This document shows positions 52,894 through 62,006 of a DNA stretch of 64,000 nt, piece after piece. Location: NCBI RefSeq assembly GCF_003474435.1, contig NZ_QRNF01000015.1:20921-84920 (forward strand). The letters are read 5' to 3'. Source of the DNA: Ruminococcus sp. AF46-10NS. GTDB taxonomy: Bacteria; Bacillota; Clostridia; Lachnospirales; Lachnospiraceae. Below the pieces are notes generated by a model. The model did no database searches. It was not told where the DNA came from and saw only the letters and a program-made list of their open reading frames with translations. Each line of letters opens with the position of its first letter. The stretch's first letter is position 1. The translations under genes were made by a program, and so were the position numbers.

Positions 52894-54579
52894 ATGATGA
52901 AAAAAAGAATGAAGGCATTATTAGCAATCGGGCTTTCTGCAATTATAATGGTATGCAGTGCCGGATGTGGAAATGGAAAAGAACACATGAAAGCAGAAAT
53001 AGATCCGGATATCCCGGTGGAAGATGTGTCATTTCCTTTGAAAGAAAAAGCAGAGCTGTCTTTTATTACCAGTGCACCTGCAACATCTACACAGGAACCT
53101 AATGAAAGAACGATTTTTGAAAGACTGGAAAAGCAGACCAATGTCCACATTGACTGGACCTGTTTTGTATCGGATCAGTTTAATGACAAAAAAAATCTGG
53201 CACTGGCACAGTTCGGAAATCTTCCGGATGGACTTTTTAACGCAGGTATGAGTGATTATGATCTTCTTCGCTATGCCAAACAGGGAATCATCATTCCGGT
53301 AGAAAATCTTATTGATAAATACATGCCGAATCTTAAGGCTGTATTGGAAAAATACCCGGAATACAGAACAATGTGTACAGCACCGGACGGACATATTTAT
53401 TCTTTCCCATGGATCGAACAGCTTGGTGAGGGGAAAGAAGCCATTCAGGCAATTGGAGATATTCCCTACATTAATAAAAAATGGCTGGATTATCTGAAGC
53501 TGGAGGTTCCGAATACAACAGAGGAACTGGAACAGGTTCTGATCGCTTTTCGTGATAATGCAGATAAACTGGAAAAAGAATTTGATATTGAGGGTGATGT
53601 GATCCCAATGTCCTTTATTATCAATAACGGTGATCAGGATCCTGCAATTCTCATCAACGGATTCGGAGAAGGATATGGTGACACCGGTGATCATTTTGCA
53701 GTAAAAGATGATGGAACCGTTATTTATACAACTGTACAGGAAGGCTATAAAGAAGGTATTCAGTGGCTCCATCAGCTGGTAGAAGAAAAGCTGGTGGATC
53801 CGGAGGCTTTTACCCAGGAATGGTCAACTTATGTTGCAAAAGGTAAGAACCACAGATATGGTCTGTGTTTCACCTGGGATATTGCAAATATTGATAACAA
53901 TGAAGATTATGTAATGCTCCCGGCGCTGGCCGGTCCGGATGGTCTTGTAAATATCACAAGACAGAATAACAGTGAAACCAGTGGCTTTGACAGAGGACGC
54001 TGCGTTCTGACTACAAGCTGTCGGAATACGGCACTGGCAGCAGCATGGATCGATCAGATGTATGCACCGATCCAGTCTCCGCAGAATAACTGGGGTACTT
54101 ACGGGGAAAAAGATTCATTTAATATCTTTGAGATGTCCGAGAATGCAGAAGGTGGTCAGATGCTGAAACATATGGATCTGGGAGATGCATCTCCGGTAGA
54201 GGTTCGTGAAGCACAGTCTGTAAACGGACCGTTGGCAATACTTAACGAGTATTACGATGTATATGTAACAGAGCCGGCAGATGCAAAATGGCGTCTCGAC
54301 AATATGCACGAAACATATCTTAAGGATATGAACAGTAAATATGTGTATCCGAATGTATTTATGAGTATTGATGATACCAATAAGGTATCTCAGTACGACA
54401 CAGATATCAAGAAGTATGCGGAACAGAAAAAAGCAGACTGGATCCTGAATGGCGGCATCGATAAAGAATGGGATTCCTATCTGAAAAAGATGGAGCAGTA
54501 TGGACTGTCTGATTATCTGGCGATCAAACAGAAATATTTTGACCAGTATCAGAAGTCTCTTAGTGAGACAGAGAAATAA
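52894..54579 (+). CDS. LplA/YtcQ-type extracellular sugar-binding lipoprotein
   Basis: About 561 residues. Signal peptide MMKKRMKALLAIGLSAIIMV followed by lipobox CSAGC, so it is lipid-anchored outside the membrane. The mature part has the long (over 500 residue) extracellular-binding architecture of LplA/YtcQ proteins: RTIFERLEKQTNVHIDWTCF, LPDGLFNAGMSDYDLLRYAK, YSFPWIEQLGEG, WLDYLKLEVPNTTEELEQVL. AGGAGG at 52882-52887 fits the ATG at 52894 or 52897. Context (GH32, amylosucrase) suggests sucrose or short fructans as ligand. Confidence 0.91.
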   Translation: MMKKRMKALLAIGLSAIIMVCSAGCGNGKEHMKAEIDPDIPVEDVSFPLKEKAELSFITSAPATSTQEPNERTIFERLEKQTNVHIDWTCFVSDQFNDKKNLALAQFGNLPDGLFNAGMSDYDLLRYAKQGIIIPVENLIDKYMPNLKAVLEKYPEYRTMCTAPDGHIYSFPWIEQLGEGKEAIQAIGDIPYINKKWLDYLKLEVPNTTEELEQVLIAFRDNADKLEKEFDIEGDVIPMSFIINNGDQDPAILINGFGEGYGDTGDHFAVKDDGTVIYTTVQEGYKEGIQWLHQLVEEKLVDPEAFTQEWSTYVAKGKNHRYGLCFTWDIANIDNNEDYVMLPALAGPDGLVNITRQNNSETSGFDRGRCVLTTSCRNTALAAAWIDQMYAPIQSPQNNWGTYGEKDSFNIFEMSENAEGGQMLKHMDLGDASPVEVREAQSVNGPLAILNEYYDVYVTEPADAKWRLDNMHETYLKDMNSKYVYPNVFMSIDDTNKVSQYDTDIKKYAEQKKADWILNGGIDKEWDSYLKKMEQYGLSDYLAIKQKYFDQYQKSLSETEK

Positions 54580-54631
54580 AAACAGAAAAAGATACCGGTC
54601 AGAAACATAAAAAAGAAAGAGAGAGCAGAGT

Positions 54632-56155
54632 ATGAGTGAAAAACTTGAAAAAGCACGTCTTTATGAAATAGAGGAAGCAAAAAATATCCCGCAGGAAGAG
54701 AAACCGGCCTTTCATGTATCTGCACCGGTTGGCTGGATCAATGATCCCAATGGATTTTCTGTTTTTAAAGGAAAGGTACATCTTTTTTACCAGTATCATC
54801 CTTACAGCCGTGACTGGGGTCCTATGCACTGGGGCCATAGTGTGACAGAGGATATGATCAGATGGGAGCAGCTTCCTGCAGCGCTTGCACCGGATCAGGA
54901 ATATGATCGAGAGGGATGCTTTTCCGGAAGTGCTATTGAAGCGGATGGAAAACAGGCTTTGATCTACACAGGAGTTACAACAGAAAAGCTGCCGGATGGA
55001 AAAGAAGAAGTCCGGCAGAATCAGTGCATTGCCTGGGGTGACGGAAAAGATTATGTAAAGGCAGAGAAAAATCCGGTAGTCACCGGGGATATGCTTCCGG
55101 AGAAATGCAGCAGAGTTGATTTCCGTGATCCGAAGGTATGGGAAGATAACGGAACATACCATATGCTCGTAGGATGCCGCAGCGAAGAAATTCCTGGACA
55201 GGTAGTTCTGTTTTCCAGTAAAGATCTGAAAGAATGGAAATTTGAAACAATTCTTGCGGAGAACTCCACAGGAGAAATCGGTGTTATGTGGGAATGCCCC
55301 GATTTCTTTCCGCTCGGGGATAAACATGTGCTGATCTGTTCTCCGCAGCATATGCGGGCAAAAGGGTATGAGTTTCATAATGGACATAATTCCCTATATT
55401 TTACGGGAGATTATGACAGCGAAAAACATACATTTGAAAAAGACGCACCGGTAAGTCTGGACTATGGACTTGATTTTTATGCGCCGCAGACAACCCTTCT
55501 TCCAGATGGAAGAAGAGTGATGATCGCCTGGATGAAATCCTGGGATAGCTGTGTGATCAAGGAAAAGCAGAGATGGCAGGGAATGATGACTCTTCCGAGA
55601 GAGCTGGAATATCGTGACGGAAAGATCTGGCAGAAGCCGGTCCGAGAAATTGAGAATTATCGGAAAAACCGTTGCTGTTATGAGAATGTAAAAGTGGGTG
55701 AGAGCTTAAGCCTTGAAGGCGTCCGTGGCCGAATGATCGATCTGACTGTGGAACTGCAGAACGCAGATGGCATCATGGATGGAAGCAGGAACTCCGGAAA
55801 TCCAAATCAGGAAGCATTGGATGTGTACAATGAGTTCCGGATCGAGCTTGCACGCAATGAAGAATATACAACGGTCTTTACCTATGATCGAAAAAGACAG
55901 ATACTGGAGATCGACAGAACCTGGAGCGGGGTGCAGCGTGATGTTGTATGTACAAGAAAGATCCAGATCACAGATGGCAGACAAAATCTGAAGCTGCGTT
56001 TTATCCTGGATCGAAGCTCCATAGAGCTTTTTATCAATGATGGAAGCAAAACTGCGACTACCGTGATCCCAACACCAGTGGAAGCAGATGAGATCCTGTT
56101 TCACAGTGACGGAAATGCTGTGATCCAGGTTGAGAAATATGATATTGTATTGTAG
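54632..56155 (+). CDS. GH32 beta-fructofuranosidase
   Basis: 507 residues, no signal peptide, so intracellular. GH32 hallmarks: nucleophile WINDPNG (in PVGWINDPNGFSVFKGKVHL), FSGSAIE, the RDP motif DFRDPKVW, acid/base WECPDFF, and a C-terminal beta-sandwich from about residue 330. Hydrolyses imported sucrose, sucrose-6-phosphate or short fructans to give fructose. Last gene of the LacI-controlled operon, 52 bases after the binding protein. Phosphorylated versus free sugar cannot be decided; the ABC uptake route argues for free sugar. Confidence 0.93.
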   Translation: MSEKLEKARLYEIEEAKNIPQEEKPAFHVSAPVGWINDPNGFSVFKGKVHLFYQYHPYSRDWGPMHWGHSVTEDMIRWEQLPAALAPDQEYDREGCFSGSAIEADGKQALIYTGVTTEKLPDGKEEVRQNQCIAWGDGKDYVKAEKNPVVTGDMLPEKCSRVDFRDPKVWEDNGTYHMLVGCRSEEIPGQVVLFSSKDLKEWKFETILAENSTGEIGVMWECPDFFPLGDKHVLICSPQHMRAKGYEFHNGHNSLYFTGDYDSEKHTFEKDAPVSLDYGLDFYAPQTTLLPDGRRVMIAWMKSWDSCVIKEKQRWQGMMTLPRELEYRDGKIWQKPVREIENYRKNRCCYENVKVGESLSLEGVRGRMIDLTVELQNADGIMDGSRNSGNPNQEALDVYNEFRIELARNEEYTTVFTYDRKRQILEIDRTWSGVQRDVVCTRKIQITDGRQNLKLRFILDRSSIELFINDGSKTATTVIPTPVEADEILFHSDGNAVIQVEKYDIVL

Positions 56156-56169
56156 AAGCCTCTCAAATA

Positions 56170-56250
56170 TTGACAATTTCCCTGTTTTTGTATAACATAA
56201 GGGAAGTTGCTTACGCCGGGTCAGGAGCTGTGTATGTCTCCTGATCCGGC
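56170..56250 (+). promoter_or_regulatory. Promoter and leader hairpin before the SEC-C gene
   Basis: TTGACA (56170-56175), 17 bases, TAACAT (56193-56198), then a 13-base stem GCCGGGTCAGGAG / CTCCTGATCCGGC (56214-56250, one G-U pair) without a T tract. The hairpin could be a leader structure of the next gene. Confidence 0.55.
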
Positions 56251-56277
56251 ATATATTTACAGGAGAGGAACACAGGA

Positions 56278-57931
56278 ATGTTTTATCAGTTAAAAATCAC
56301 AAGAAAAGGAACGAAACCGCCGGTATGGAGACGTTGTACTGTTGCGGCTGACGTTACATTTGCAAAGATGGCAGCCATGCTTGAAAAACTGGTTCAGTAT
56401 CCGGCAGGCAGCCTATATGAGATTGAATTTTTCAGAAAAAGTACAGATCCGTGAGAACGGTGACGGAGAAGCAAAGAATAATTTCACATTATTAAATGCA
56501 GGAGAGACAGAGACTGCAGAGCTTATGGATTCCGAGAAATGGTTTACCTTCCGGCAGTATGGTGCGGATAAGGAAGCTCCGGAATACAGAGTTGATATTG
56601 AGAAGAAAGACGAGGGAACAGCAGAAGCTCCTTCTATTATAAAAGAAGTAAAGGGTGAGGATGATCCGTACTGGACAGAGGCACCGGAGCTGGAATGCAC
56701 TGCAGCAGTTGAAACTGAGGCGGAAACAGCCAAAGCATCTGAAGACATTGCTGCAACAGTAGCGGCAGTAGAGGCAGCAGCCAGAGCTGCAAAAGCAGAT
56801 GAGGCAGCCACAGGCAGCAGAAGAAATCCTACAGTAAAAGATTTCCTCATGTCCTATCGTAAAGAAGACCTTCTCAGCATTGCAGGTGAGCTTGGACTTC
56901 ACTGCAAGGGAATGGGTCAGGAAGAGATCGCTGCAATGGTTTCCGCAGAGGTTCTTAAACCGGAGGTTATGAAAGCAAGCTTCCTCGTAGCAGACGATCA
57001 GGAGGTACTGGCTTTTGAGGCAGCTATTCAGAGAAAATGCTTCCATGTTGCAGAGGATGAGTGGAATACCTTAGAGTGGCTGAACGATATGGGCTACCTT
57101 GTTTCCTACAGTGATGATTACGCAGAAGTTCCGGCAGAGGTTGCAGCTGTTTACGACCAGATCAACACACCTGAATTCCGGACACTTCGCAGTCAGGTAA
57201 ACTGGCTGAAGGATTGTCTTGTTATGGTAAGCTATCTGTATGTATCTGCACCGGCGAAGACAGTATATGAGATGTTTAAGCAGAGAAAAGGCTTTGACAT
57301 CGGATATGACAGGTTCATCGAGCTGTATCATACCGTTCCGGAAAAGGCCTGCATCTGTGAGCTTGCGGAGGATCAGCTGATCCTGAAATCCGCACTGGTC
57401 AATAACATCTACAAGGATATCGAGAGACGTCAGGGCGGACGGAAATTCTATATTCCGTCAGTAGATGAGATCCTGGATTATTCCGAAAACGGTTATCCGA
57501 CAAAATCTGCTTCTTATCAGAAACTGGGCAGATTCCTGATGGATGAGATGAAGGTTTCCGAGGCGGTGAAGGATCAGGTACTGTTTTTTATTTACAAAGA
57601 ATGCTCCATGGATGGCAGAATGTCAGCAATCATGGAAAACCTGAACCAGAAGGGGATCCAGTTTAACGATGAGCAGCTTGAGAAATTTACAAAGCTGATC
57701 ATGGAGGCAAACAATAACACAAGAATGCTGGAATTCCGCGGTTACACACCGAATGAGATCTCAGGAGCAGTATGGCCGTTTGCCACAGGCAAGCCGCACA
57801 CTGCAATGCCGAACAGCTTTGTGCCGACAGCAATGCCGATGCAGCCGGCATCTGCAAGAAAAATCTACCCGAACGATCCGTGTCCGTGCGGAAGCGGTAA
57901 GAAATATAAGAAGTGCTGCGGAAGAAGATAG
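56278..57931 (+). pseudogene. pRiA4b ORF-3-like and SEC-C domain protein, frameshifted
   Basis: The start MFYQLKITRKGTKPPVWRRC (ATG 56278 behind GGAGAGGA) is the plasmid pRiA4b ORF-3/IS1096-type domain, including VAADVTFAKMAAMLEKLVQY and SLYEIEF. The frame then stops at TGA near 56453; the main frame continues from there to 57931. Removing one T from the T5 run 56428-56432 joins them as EIEFSEKVQIRENGDGEAKN. The rest has an Ala/Glu-rich linker (residues 120-160), a helical region, and the zinc-binding SEC-C ending DPCPCGSGKKYKKCCGRR. Total about 550 residues. Function unknown; SEC-C motifs bind zinc and occur on SecA and many housekeeping adaptors. Confidence 0.8.
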
Positions 57932-58083
57932 TTCTGCAGGAAATTTACAGTGGTTCCGGAGCTGATACAGCTGAGTTTTTGAGATAGTATCGCCGGGATA
58001 TCATACAAATTAAATATAAGACAGTTCATTTGTACCATCCTGTCTATAAATAAAACCAGGGCTGAAGAAGATGTGAGAATCAG

Positions 58084-58113
58084 GGCAGACTCGTGGCGGG
58101 TCTGCCTTTTTTT
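58084..58113 (+). terminator. Terminator-like hairpin upstream of queD
   Basis: Stem GGCAGAC / GTCTGCC followed by seven T residues, 50 bases before queD. It could end the SEC-C transcript or be the off-switch of a leader; I could not fit the upstream bases to a known preQ1 aptamer. Confidence 0.7.
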
Positions 58114-58163
58114 ATTTATGGAATATCGGGGTGGTGTGACAGATTCAGAAGGAGGAAGAAATT

Positions 58164-58613
58164 ATGTATCAGTTAAAAACAGAAGCAGATTTTGATTCTG
58201 CACATTTTCTGTCCGGTTACACCGGCAAATGTTCCAATATCCATGGCCATCGCTGGCATGTGGAGATTGAGATCGAAAGCCGAAAGCTGGAGAAAAACGG
58301 CCAGGAGCGAGGGATGCTGGTAGACTTCGGAGATCTGAAAAAGGATCTGAAGGAGCTGGCAGATTCCATGGATCACACACTGATCTATGAAGAAAATACA
58401 TTACGTCCGAAAACGCTGGAAGCACTGGATGAAGAAGGCTTTCATCTGGTGAAGGTTCCCTTTCGCCCTACAGCAGAGAATTTTTCAGAGTATTTTTTCA
58501 AGAAAATGGAAGAAAAGGGCTATCCTGTAAAAAGAGCTGTTGTTTACGAAACACCAAATAACTGTGCAGCTTACCGGGAAACGGAAGAAGAAACGGAGGC
58601 GGTATGGCTATGA
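58164..58613 (+). CDS. queD: 6-carboxytetrahydropterin synthase
   Basis: Converts 7,8-dihydroneopterin triphosphate to 6-carboxy-5,6,7,8-tetrahydropterin, the first dedicated queuosine step. 149 residues; zinc ligands in FDSAHFL and IHGHRWH, catalytic Cys in GKCSNIHGH, and later SMDHTLIYE and PTAENFSEYFF. First gene of a queDECF operon; it overlaps queE. AGGAGG precedes the ATG. folE (GTP cyclohydrolase) is not in the window. Confidence 0.95.
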   Translation: MYQLKTEADFDSAHFLSGYTGKCSNIHGHRWHVEIEIESRKLEKNGQERGMLVDFGDLKKDLKELADSMDHTLIYEENTLRPKTLEALDEEGFHLVKVPFRPTAENFSEYFFKKMEEKGYPVKRAVVYETPNNCAAYRETEEETEAVWL

Positions 58614-59278
58614 GTACCTATCAGGTTGTAGAGAAATTTGTCAGCATCAACGGAGAGGGCAGACGGGCAGGAGAGCTTGCCGCTTTTATCCGGTTTAAGG
58701 GCTGCAATCTTCAGTGCAGCTATTGTGATACCAGCTGGGCAAATGAGCCGGGGTGTGAGAGTGAAAGGTTGACAAAAGAAGAGATTCTTTCCTGGATCCG
58801 CGAGGCAGGTGTAAAAAATGTGACACTTACAGGCGGGGAACCACTTTTGCGGGAAGGGATGGAGGAGCTGATCGAGGCAATCCTGGAGGATCCATCTCAT
58901 CGGGTAGAGATTGAGACCAATGGAAGTGTGGATCTGAAGCCTTATCATATATTAAAAAAACGTCCGTCCTTTACCATGGATTATAAAACACCGGATAGCG
59001 GCATGGAAAAAGAGATGCTTCTTTCCAATCTGGAGCTTCTGGGCAGTGAGGATACGCTGAAATTCGTGGTCAGCAGCCGCAGAGATATGGAAAAAGCCCT
59101 GGAAATCCTGGAAAAGTACAGGCTGATCGGAAAAACAGTAGTTTATCTCAGCCCTGTTTTCGGCAGGATCCAGCCGGTGGAGATCGTGGATTTCCTTATG
59201 GAAAAAAAGCTCAACGATGTAAAGCTTCAGATCCAGCTTCATAAGGTGATCTGGGACCCGCAGAAACGGGGAGTATAA
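58604..59278 (+). CDS. queE: 7-carboxy-7-deazaguanine synthase
   Basis: Radical SAM enzyme that contracts the pterin ring to 7-carboxy-7-deazaguanine. 224 residues: YQVVEKFVSINGEGRRAGEL, the cluster motif C-x3-C-x2-C in FKGCNLQCSYCDTSWANEPG, and the SAM-binding TLTGGEPLLREG. The start overlaps the queD stop (ATG at 58604 or 58610, with GGAGG at 58595-58599), indicating coupled translation. Confidence 0.95.
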   Translation: MAMSTYQVVEKFVSINGEGRRAGELAAFIRFKGCNLQCSYCDTSWANEPGCESERLTKEEILSWIREAGVKNVTLTGGEPLLREGMEELIEAILEDPSHRVEIETNGSVDLKPYHILKKRPSFTMDYKTPDSGMEKEMLLSNLELLGSEDTLKFVVSSRRDMEKALEILEKYRLIGKTVVYLSPVFGRIQPVEIVDFLMEKKLNDVKLQIQLHKVIWDPQKRGV

Positions 59279-59329
59279 CAGGAAAATATATCACAATATA
59301 ACAGAAATACCGCAGAAAAGGAGAACGAC

Positions 59330-60013
59330 ATGAAAGCACTTGTACTTGCAAGCGGCGGTGTGGATTCCACCACCTGCCTGGGGCTTGCCGTGAACAAATA
59401 TGGAAAAGAGAATGTAATTGCATTAACAGTAGCTTACGGACAGAAGCACACAAAAGAAATCGAGGCTGCCAGAAAAACAGCAGAATATTACGGAGTGGAG
59501 CATCTTTATCTGGATCTGGAGCCGATCTTCCGGTACAGTGACTGTTCGCTTCTGAAGCATTCAGACAGAGAAATCCCTCACGAAAGCTATGCAGAGCAGC
59601 TGAAGGAAACCGATGGCTCACCGGTTTCAACCTATGTGCCGTTCCGGAACGGATTGTTTCTTTCCTCGGCAGCAAGTATTGCGTTGTCAAAAAACTGCAG
59701 TGTGATCTATTACGGAGCGCATGCGGATGATGCTGCTGGAAATGCATATCCGGACTGTAGCAGTGCGTTTCACAATGCGATCAACGAGGCGATCTATCAG
59801 GGAAGCGGCGGCCAGCTGAAGGTTGAGGCGCCTTTTGTCAGCTGCACAAAGGCAGAGGTCGTAAAAACCGGATTGGAGCTTAATGTTCCTTATGAACTGA
59901 CATGGAGCTGTTACGAAGGCGGTGAAAAGCCCTGCGGTGTGTGCGGAACCTGTATTGACAGAGCAGAAGCATTCCGTCTCAATGGAGTGAAGGACCCGGC
60001 ACTTGACAGATAG
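59330..60013 (+). CDS. queC: 7-cyano-7-deazaguanine synthase
   Basis: ATP-dependent conversion of 7-carboxy-7-deazaguanine to preQ0. 227 residues: PP-loop LASGGVDSTTCLGLAV, PFRNGLFLSSAASIA, YYGAHADDAAGNAYPDC, and zinc cysteines CYEGGEKPCGVCGTCIDRAE. Third gene of the operon, preceded by AGGAGAA. A copy of the dispersed hairpin repeat lies between it and queF. Confidence 0.96.
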   Translation: MKALVLASGGVDSTTCLGLAVNKYGKENVIALTVAYGQKHTKEIEAARKTAEYYGVEHLYLDLEPIFRYSDCSLLKHSDREIPHESYAEQLKETDGSPVSTYVPFRNGLFLSSAASIALSKNCSVIYYGAHADDAAGNAYPDCSSAFHNAINEAIYQGSGGQLKVEAPFVSCTKAEVVKTGLELNVPYELTWSCYEGGEKPCGVCGTCIDRAEAFRLNGVKDPALDR

Positions 60014-60060
60014 ATCGGTCATGAGTAAGTAACGAAGCGGATCGCAAATATCCGCCTGAC
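60014..60060 (+). repeat. Partial copy of dispersed hairpin repeat (copy C)
   Basis: TCGGTCATGAGTAAGTAACGAA followed by the hairpin GCGGAT-CGCAAAT-ATCCGC. It is the right end of the element at 62574-62733 and matches copy B at 11313-11371, here inside the que operon just upstream of queF. Confidence 0.7.
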
Positions 60061-60078
60061 CATAGAAAGGAAAAAAAT

Positions 60079-60573
60079 ATGAGCAGAGAAAACCTGGAAA
60101 AAGAAGGGATCACCCTTCTCGGAAATCAGAAAGTAAAATATCCGGACAATTATGCACCGGAGGTACTGGAAACATTTTTGAACAAGCACCCGGACAACGA
60201 TTACTTTGTAAAATTTAACTGCCCGGAATTTACAAGCCTTTGTCCCATTACCGGACAGCCGGATTTTGCAACGATCACGATATCTTACGTACCCGGTGAA
60301 AAAATGGTGGAGAGCAAATCTCTGAAGCTGTATCTTTTCAGCTTTCGCAATCACGGAGATTTTCATGAGGATTGCGTGAATATCATTATGAAGGATCTGA
60401 TCCGTCTTATGGACCCGAAATACATTGAGGTCTGGGGAAAATTTACTCCGAGAGGCGGCATTTCCATTGATCCCTACTGCAATTACGGAAAAGCCGGGAC
60501 CAGATGGGAGGAGATTGCCTGGAAACGTCTGACAGAGCATGACATGTATCCGGAAAAGATCGATAACCGGTAG
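60079..60573 (+). CDS. queF: NADPH-dependent preQ0 reductase (QueF, YkvM type)
   Basis: Reduces preQ0 nitrile to preQ1. 164 residues, the short unimodular Bacillus-type form. Catalytic Cys in [17 protein letters not shown] (with the partner Asp), substrate Glu/His in [13 protein letters not shown]. Completes the queDECF set, so this organism makes preQ1 itself, given GTP cyclohydrolase elsewhere. AAAGGAA precedes the ATG; the hairpin repeat lies just upstream. Confidence 0.95.
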   Translation: MSRENLEKEGITLLGNQKVKYPDNYAPEVLETFLNKHPDNDYFVKFNCPEFTSLCPITGQPDFATITISYVPGEKMVESKSLKLYLFSFRNHGDFHEDCVNIIMKDLIRLMDPKYIEVWGKFTPRGGISIDPYCNYGKAGTRWEEIAWKRLTEHDMYPEKIDNR

Positions 60574-60579
60574 AAAAAC

Positions 60580-60628
60580 AAAAAGTCCCTGTTTTCACTG
60601 CAAAAAGCAATGAAAGCAGGGGCTTTTT
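60580..60628. terminator. Bidirectional terminator after queF
   Basis: Stem AAAAGTCCCTGTTTTCACTGC / GCAATGAAAGCAGGGGCTTTTT (imperfect) between converging queF and FabK-like genes. Confidence 0.8.
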
Positions 60629-60668
60629 GTGTAGTGCGCCTGACAGCGCAGGTTTATCTTTATGACAG

Positions 60669-61738
60669 TCAGATGCATTCTGGCTCTGTGCCAAACAGAT
60701 CAGCGATCACATCGTGCACGGTTTCGATCTTATCTGCCATATAAGCCTTTGCTCCGCAGAACAGCAGACCGTTTTCCACGTCGCCCTTTACGGCGGCGAT
60801 CAGCTTGTCTGTAATGCAGTAAGGGATCTCGCCGGGGGAACATTTGGCAAGGCAGCGGTGGCATGGGCTGTGCGGGATTTTTTCACCGGCCATGACGTGC
60901 TGCATGAAGGGATTCATAATGGCACGTCCCGGCATACCTACCGGGCTTTTTACAATGGCAATGTCGTCCTTTGCGGCGTGGATCAGGGATTCTTTCAGCC
61001 GGATGTCTGCGTCACATTCTTCCGTTGGGATAAAGCGGGTGGCGACCTGAACGCCGTCCACACCAAGATCAAGGACATGCTTTACATCCTCGTGCGTGGC
61101 GATGCCGCCGGCAGCTACTACAGGGATTTCCGTGCCGAATTTTGCGGCATAGCTTTTTACAGTCTGGACGATCTTTCGGATCTCATTGTCATAGGCTTCC
61201 GGTGTATAGGAATCCAGCTCTTCCTTGTGGAAGCCAGATGACCGCCTGCCTGGGGACCCTCGATCACTACAAGGTCTGCAGTGCGCTTGTACTTTCTTTC
61301 CCAGTATTTCAGGATAACCTTTGCAGATTTGTCCGTTGAGACAATGGGGGCGATCTTTGTTTTGCTTCCGCTGATAAGAGCAGGGAGCTCTGTAGGAAGT
61401 CCTGCACCGGAGATGATCAGGTCAGCGCCGGCATGGACAGCGGCTTTTACATGAGATGCATACTCCTTCAGCGCAACCATGATGTTGTAGCCGATGATAC
61501 CGTCAGGAGAAATCCTGCGTGCTTTTTTCATCTCGGACAGGATAGCCCGCTGGTTGGCTTCCGCTGTATTCTGGTCGAAATCCTTTTCCTTGTAGCCGAT
61601 CTGAGCGGTGGAAATGATTCCGATTCCGCCTTCTTTTGCAACGGTGCCTGCCAGCCGGCCAAGGCTGATGCCGACACCCATTCCACCCTGGATCAGGGGA
61701 AATCTCGTAAGTTTATCACCGATTTTAAAATTCTTCAT
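60669..61738 (-). pseudogene. NMO/FabK-type FMN oxidoreductase, frameshifted
   Basis: Flavin TIM-barrel of the nitronate monooxygenase/enoyl-ACP reductase II group. Frame 1 from 61738: KIGDKLTRFPLIQGGMGVGI, GIGIISTAQIGYKEKDFD, and VVIEGPQAGGHL with the active His region. Frame 2 continues to 60669: GVDGVQVATRFIPTEECDAD, KSPVGMPGRAIMNPFMQHV, and a cysteine set SPCHRCLAKC ... IPYC. One G is missing at the CC pair 61234-61235 (CTGGGCTTCC expected on the minus strand); restoring it yields GPQAGGHLGFHKEELDSY and a protein of about 356 residues. NMO-like (not FabK) is favoured by the Cys-rich C-terminus and lone gene. Confidence 0.85.
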
Positions 61739-61899
61739 AATGATCAGATCCTCACATTCATTTGCGTTCTTTAAATAATTTTAATATAAAATAGTTTTAT
61801 CATCAAAGTATATCATAACAGGGAAATTTGTCAATGTATATGTAGGAAGGTTGGCTCAGGGAGATGTGGTGATTTGTCGGTATAGCTTTTCGGAATAAG

Positions 61900-61945
61900 A
61901 AAAGGGTGAGCTGACAGCATTACGCTGTGTAGTCTCACCCTTTTT
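61900..61945. terminator. Terminator hairpin
   Basis: Stem AAAAGGGTGAG / CTCACCCTTTTT with inner ACAGC / GCTGT. It serves the DUF296 gene on the minus strand and possibly the other direction. Confidence 0.8.
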
Positions 61946-62006
61946 ATGTGTGATGAAATCTAAAACTGTAAAGCAGTAGACTGTAGCTGAGCTCCGTCTG
62001 GCAAAA

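Noticed and set aside
56214..56250. Terminator after the GH32 gene
   Set aside because: A strong stem exists but no T tract follows and a promoter lies upstream of it, so it was described as a leader hairpin instead.
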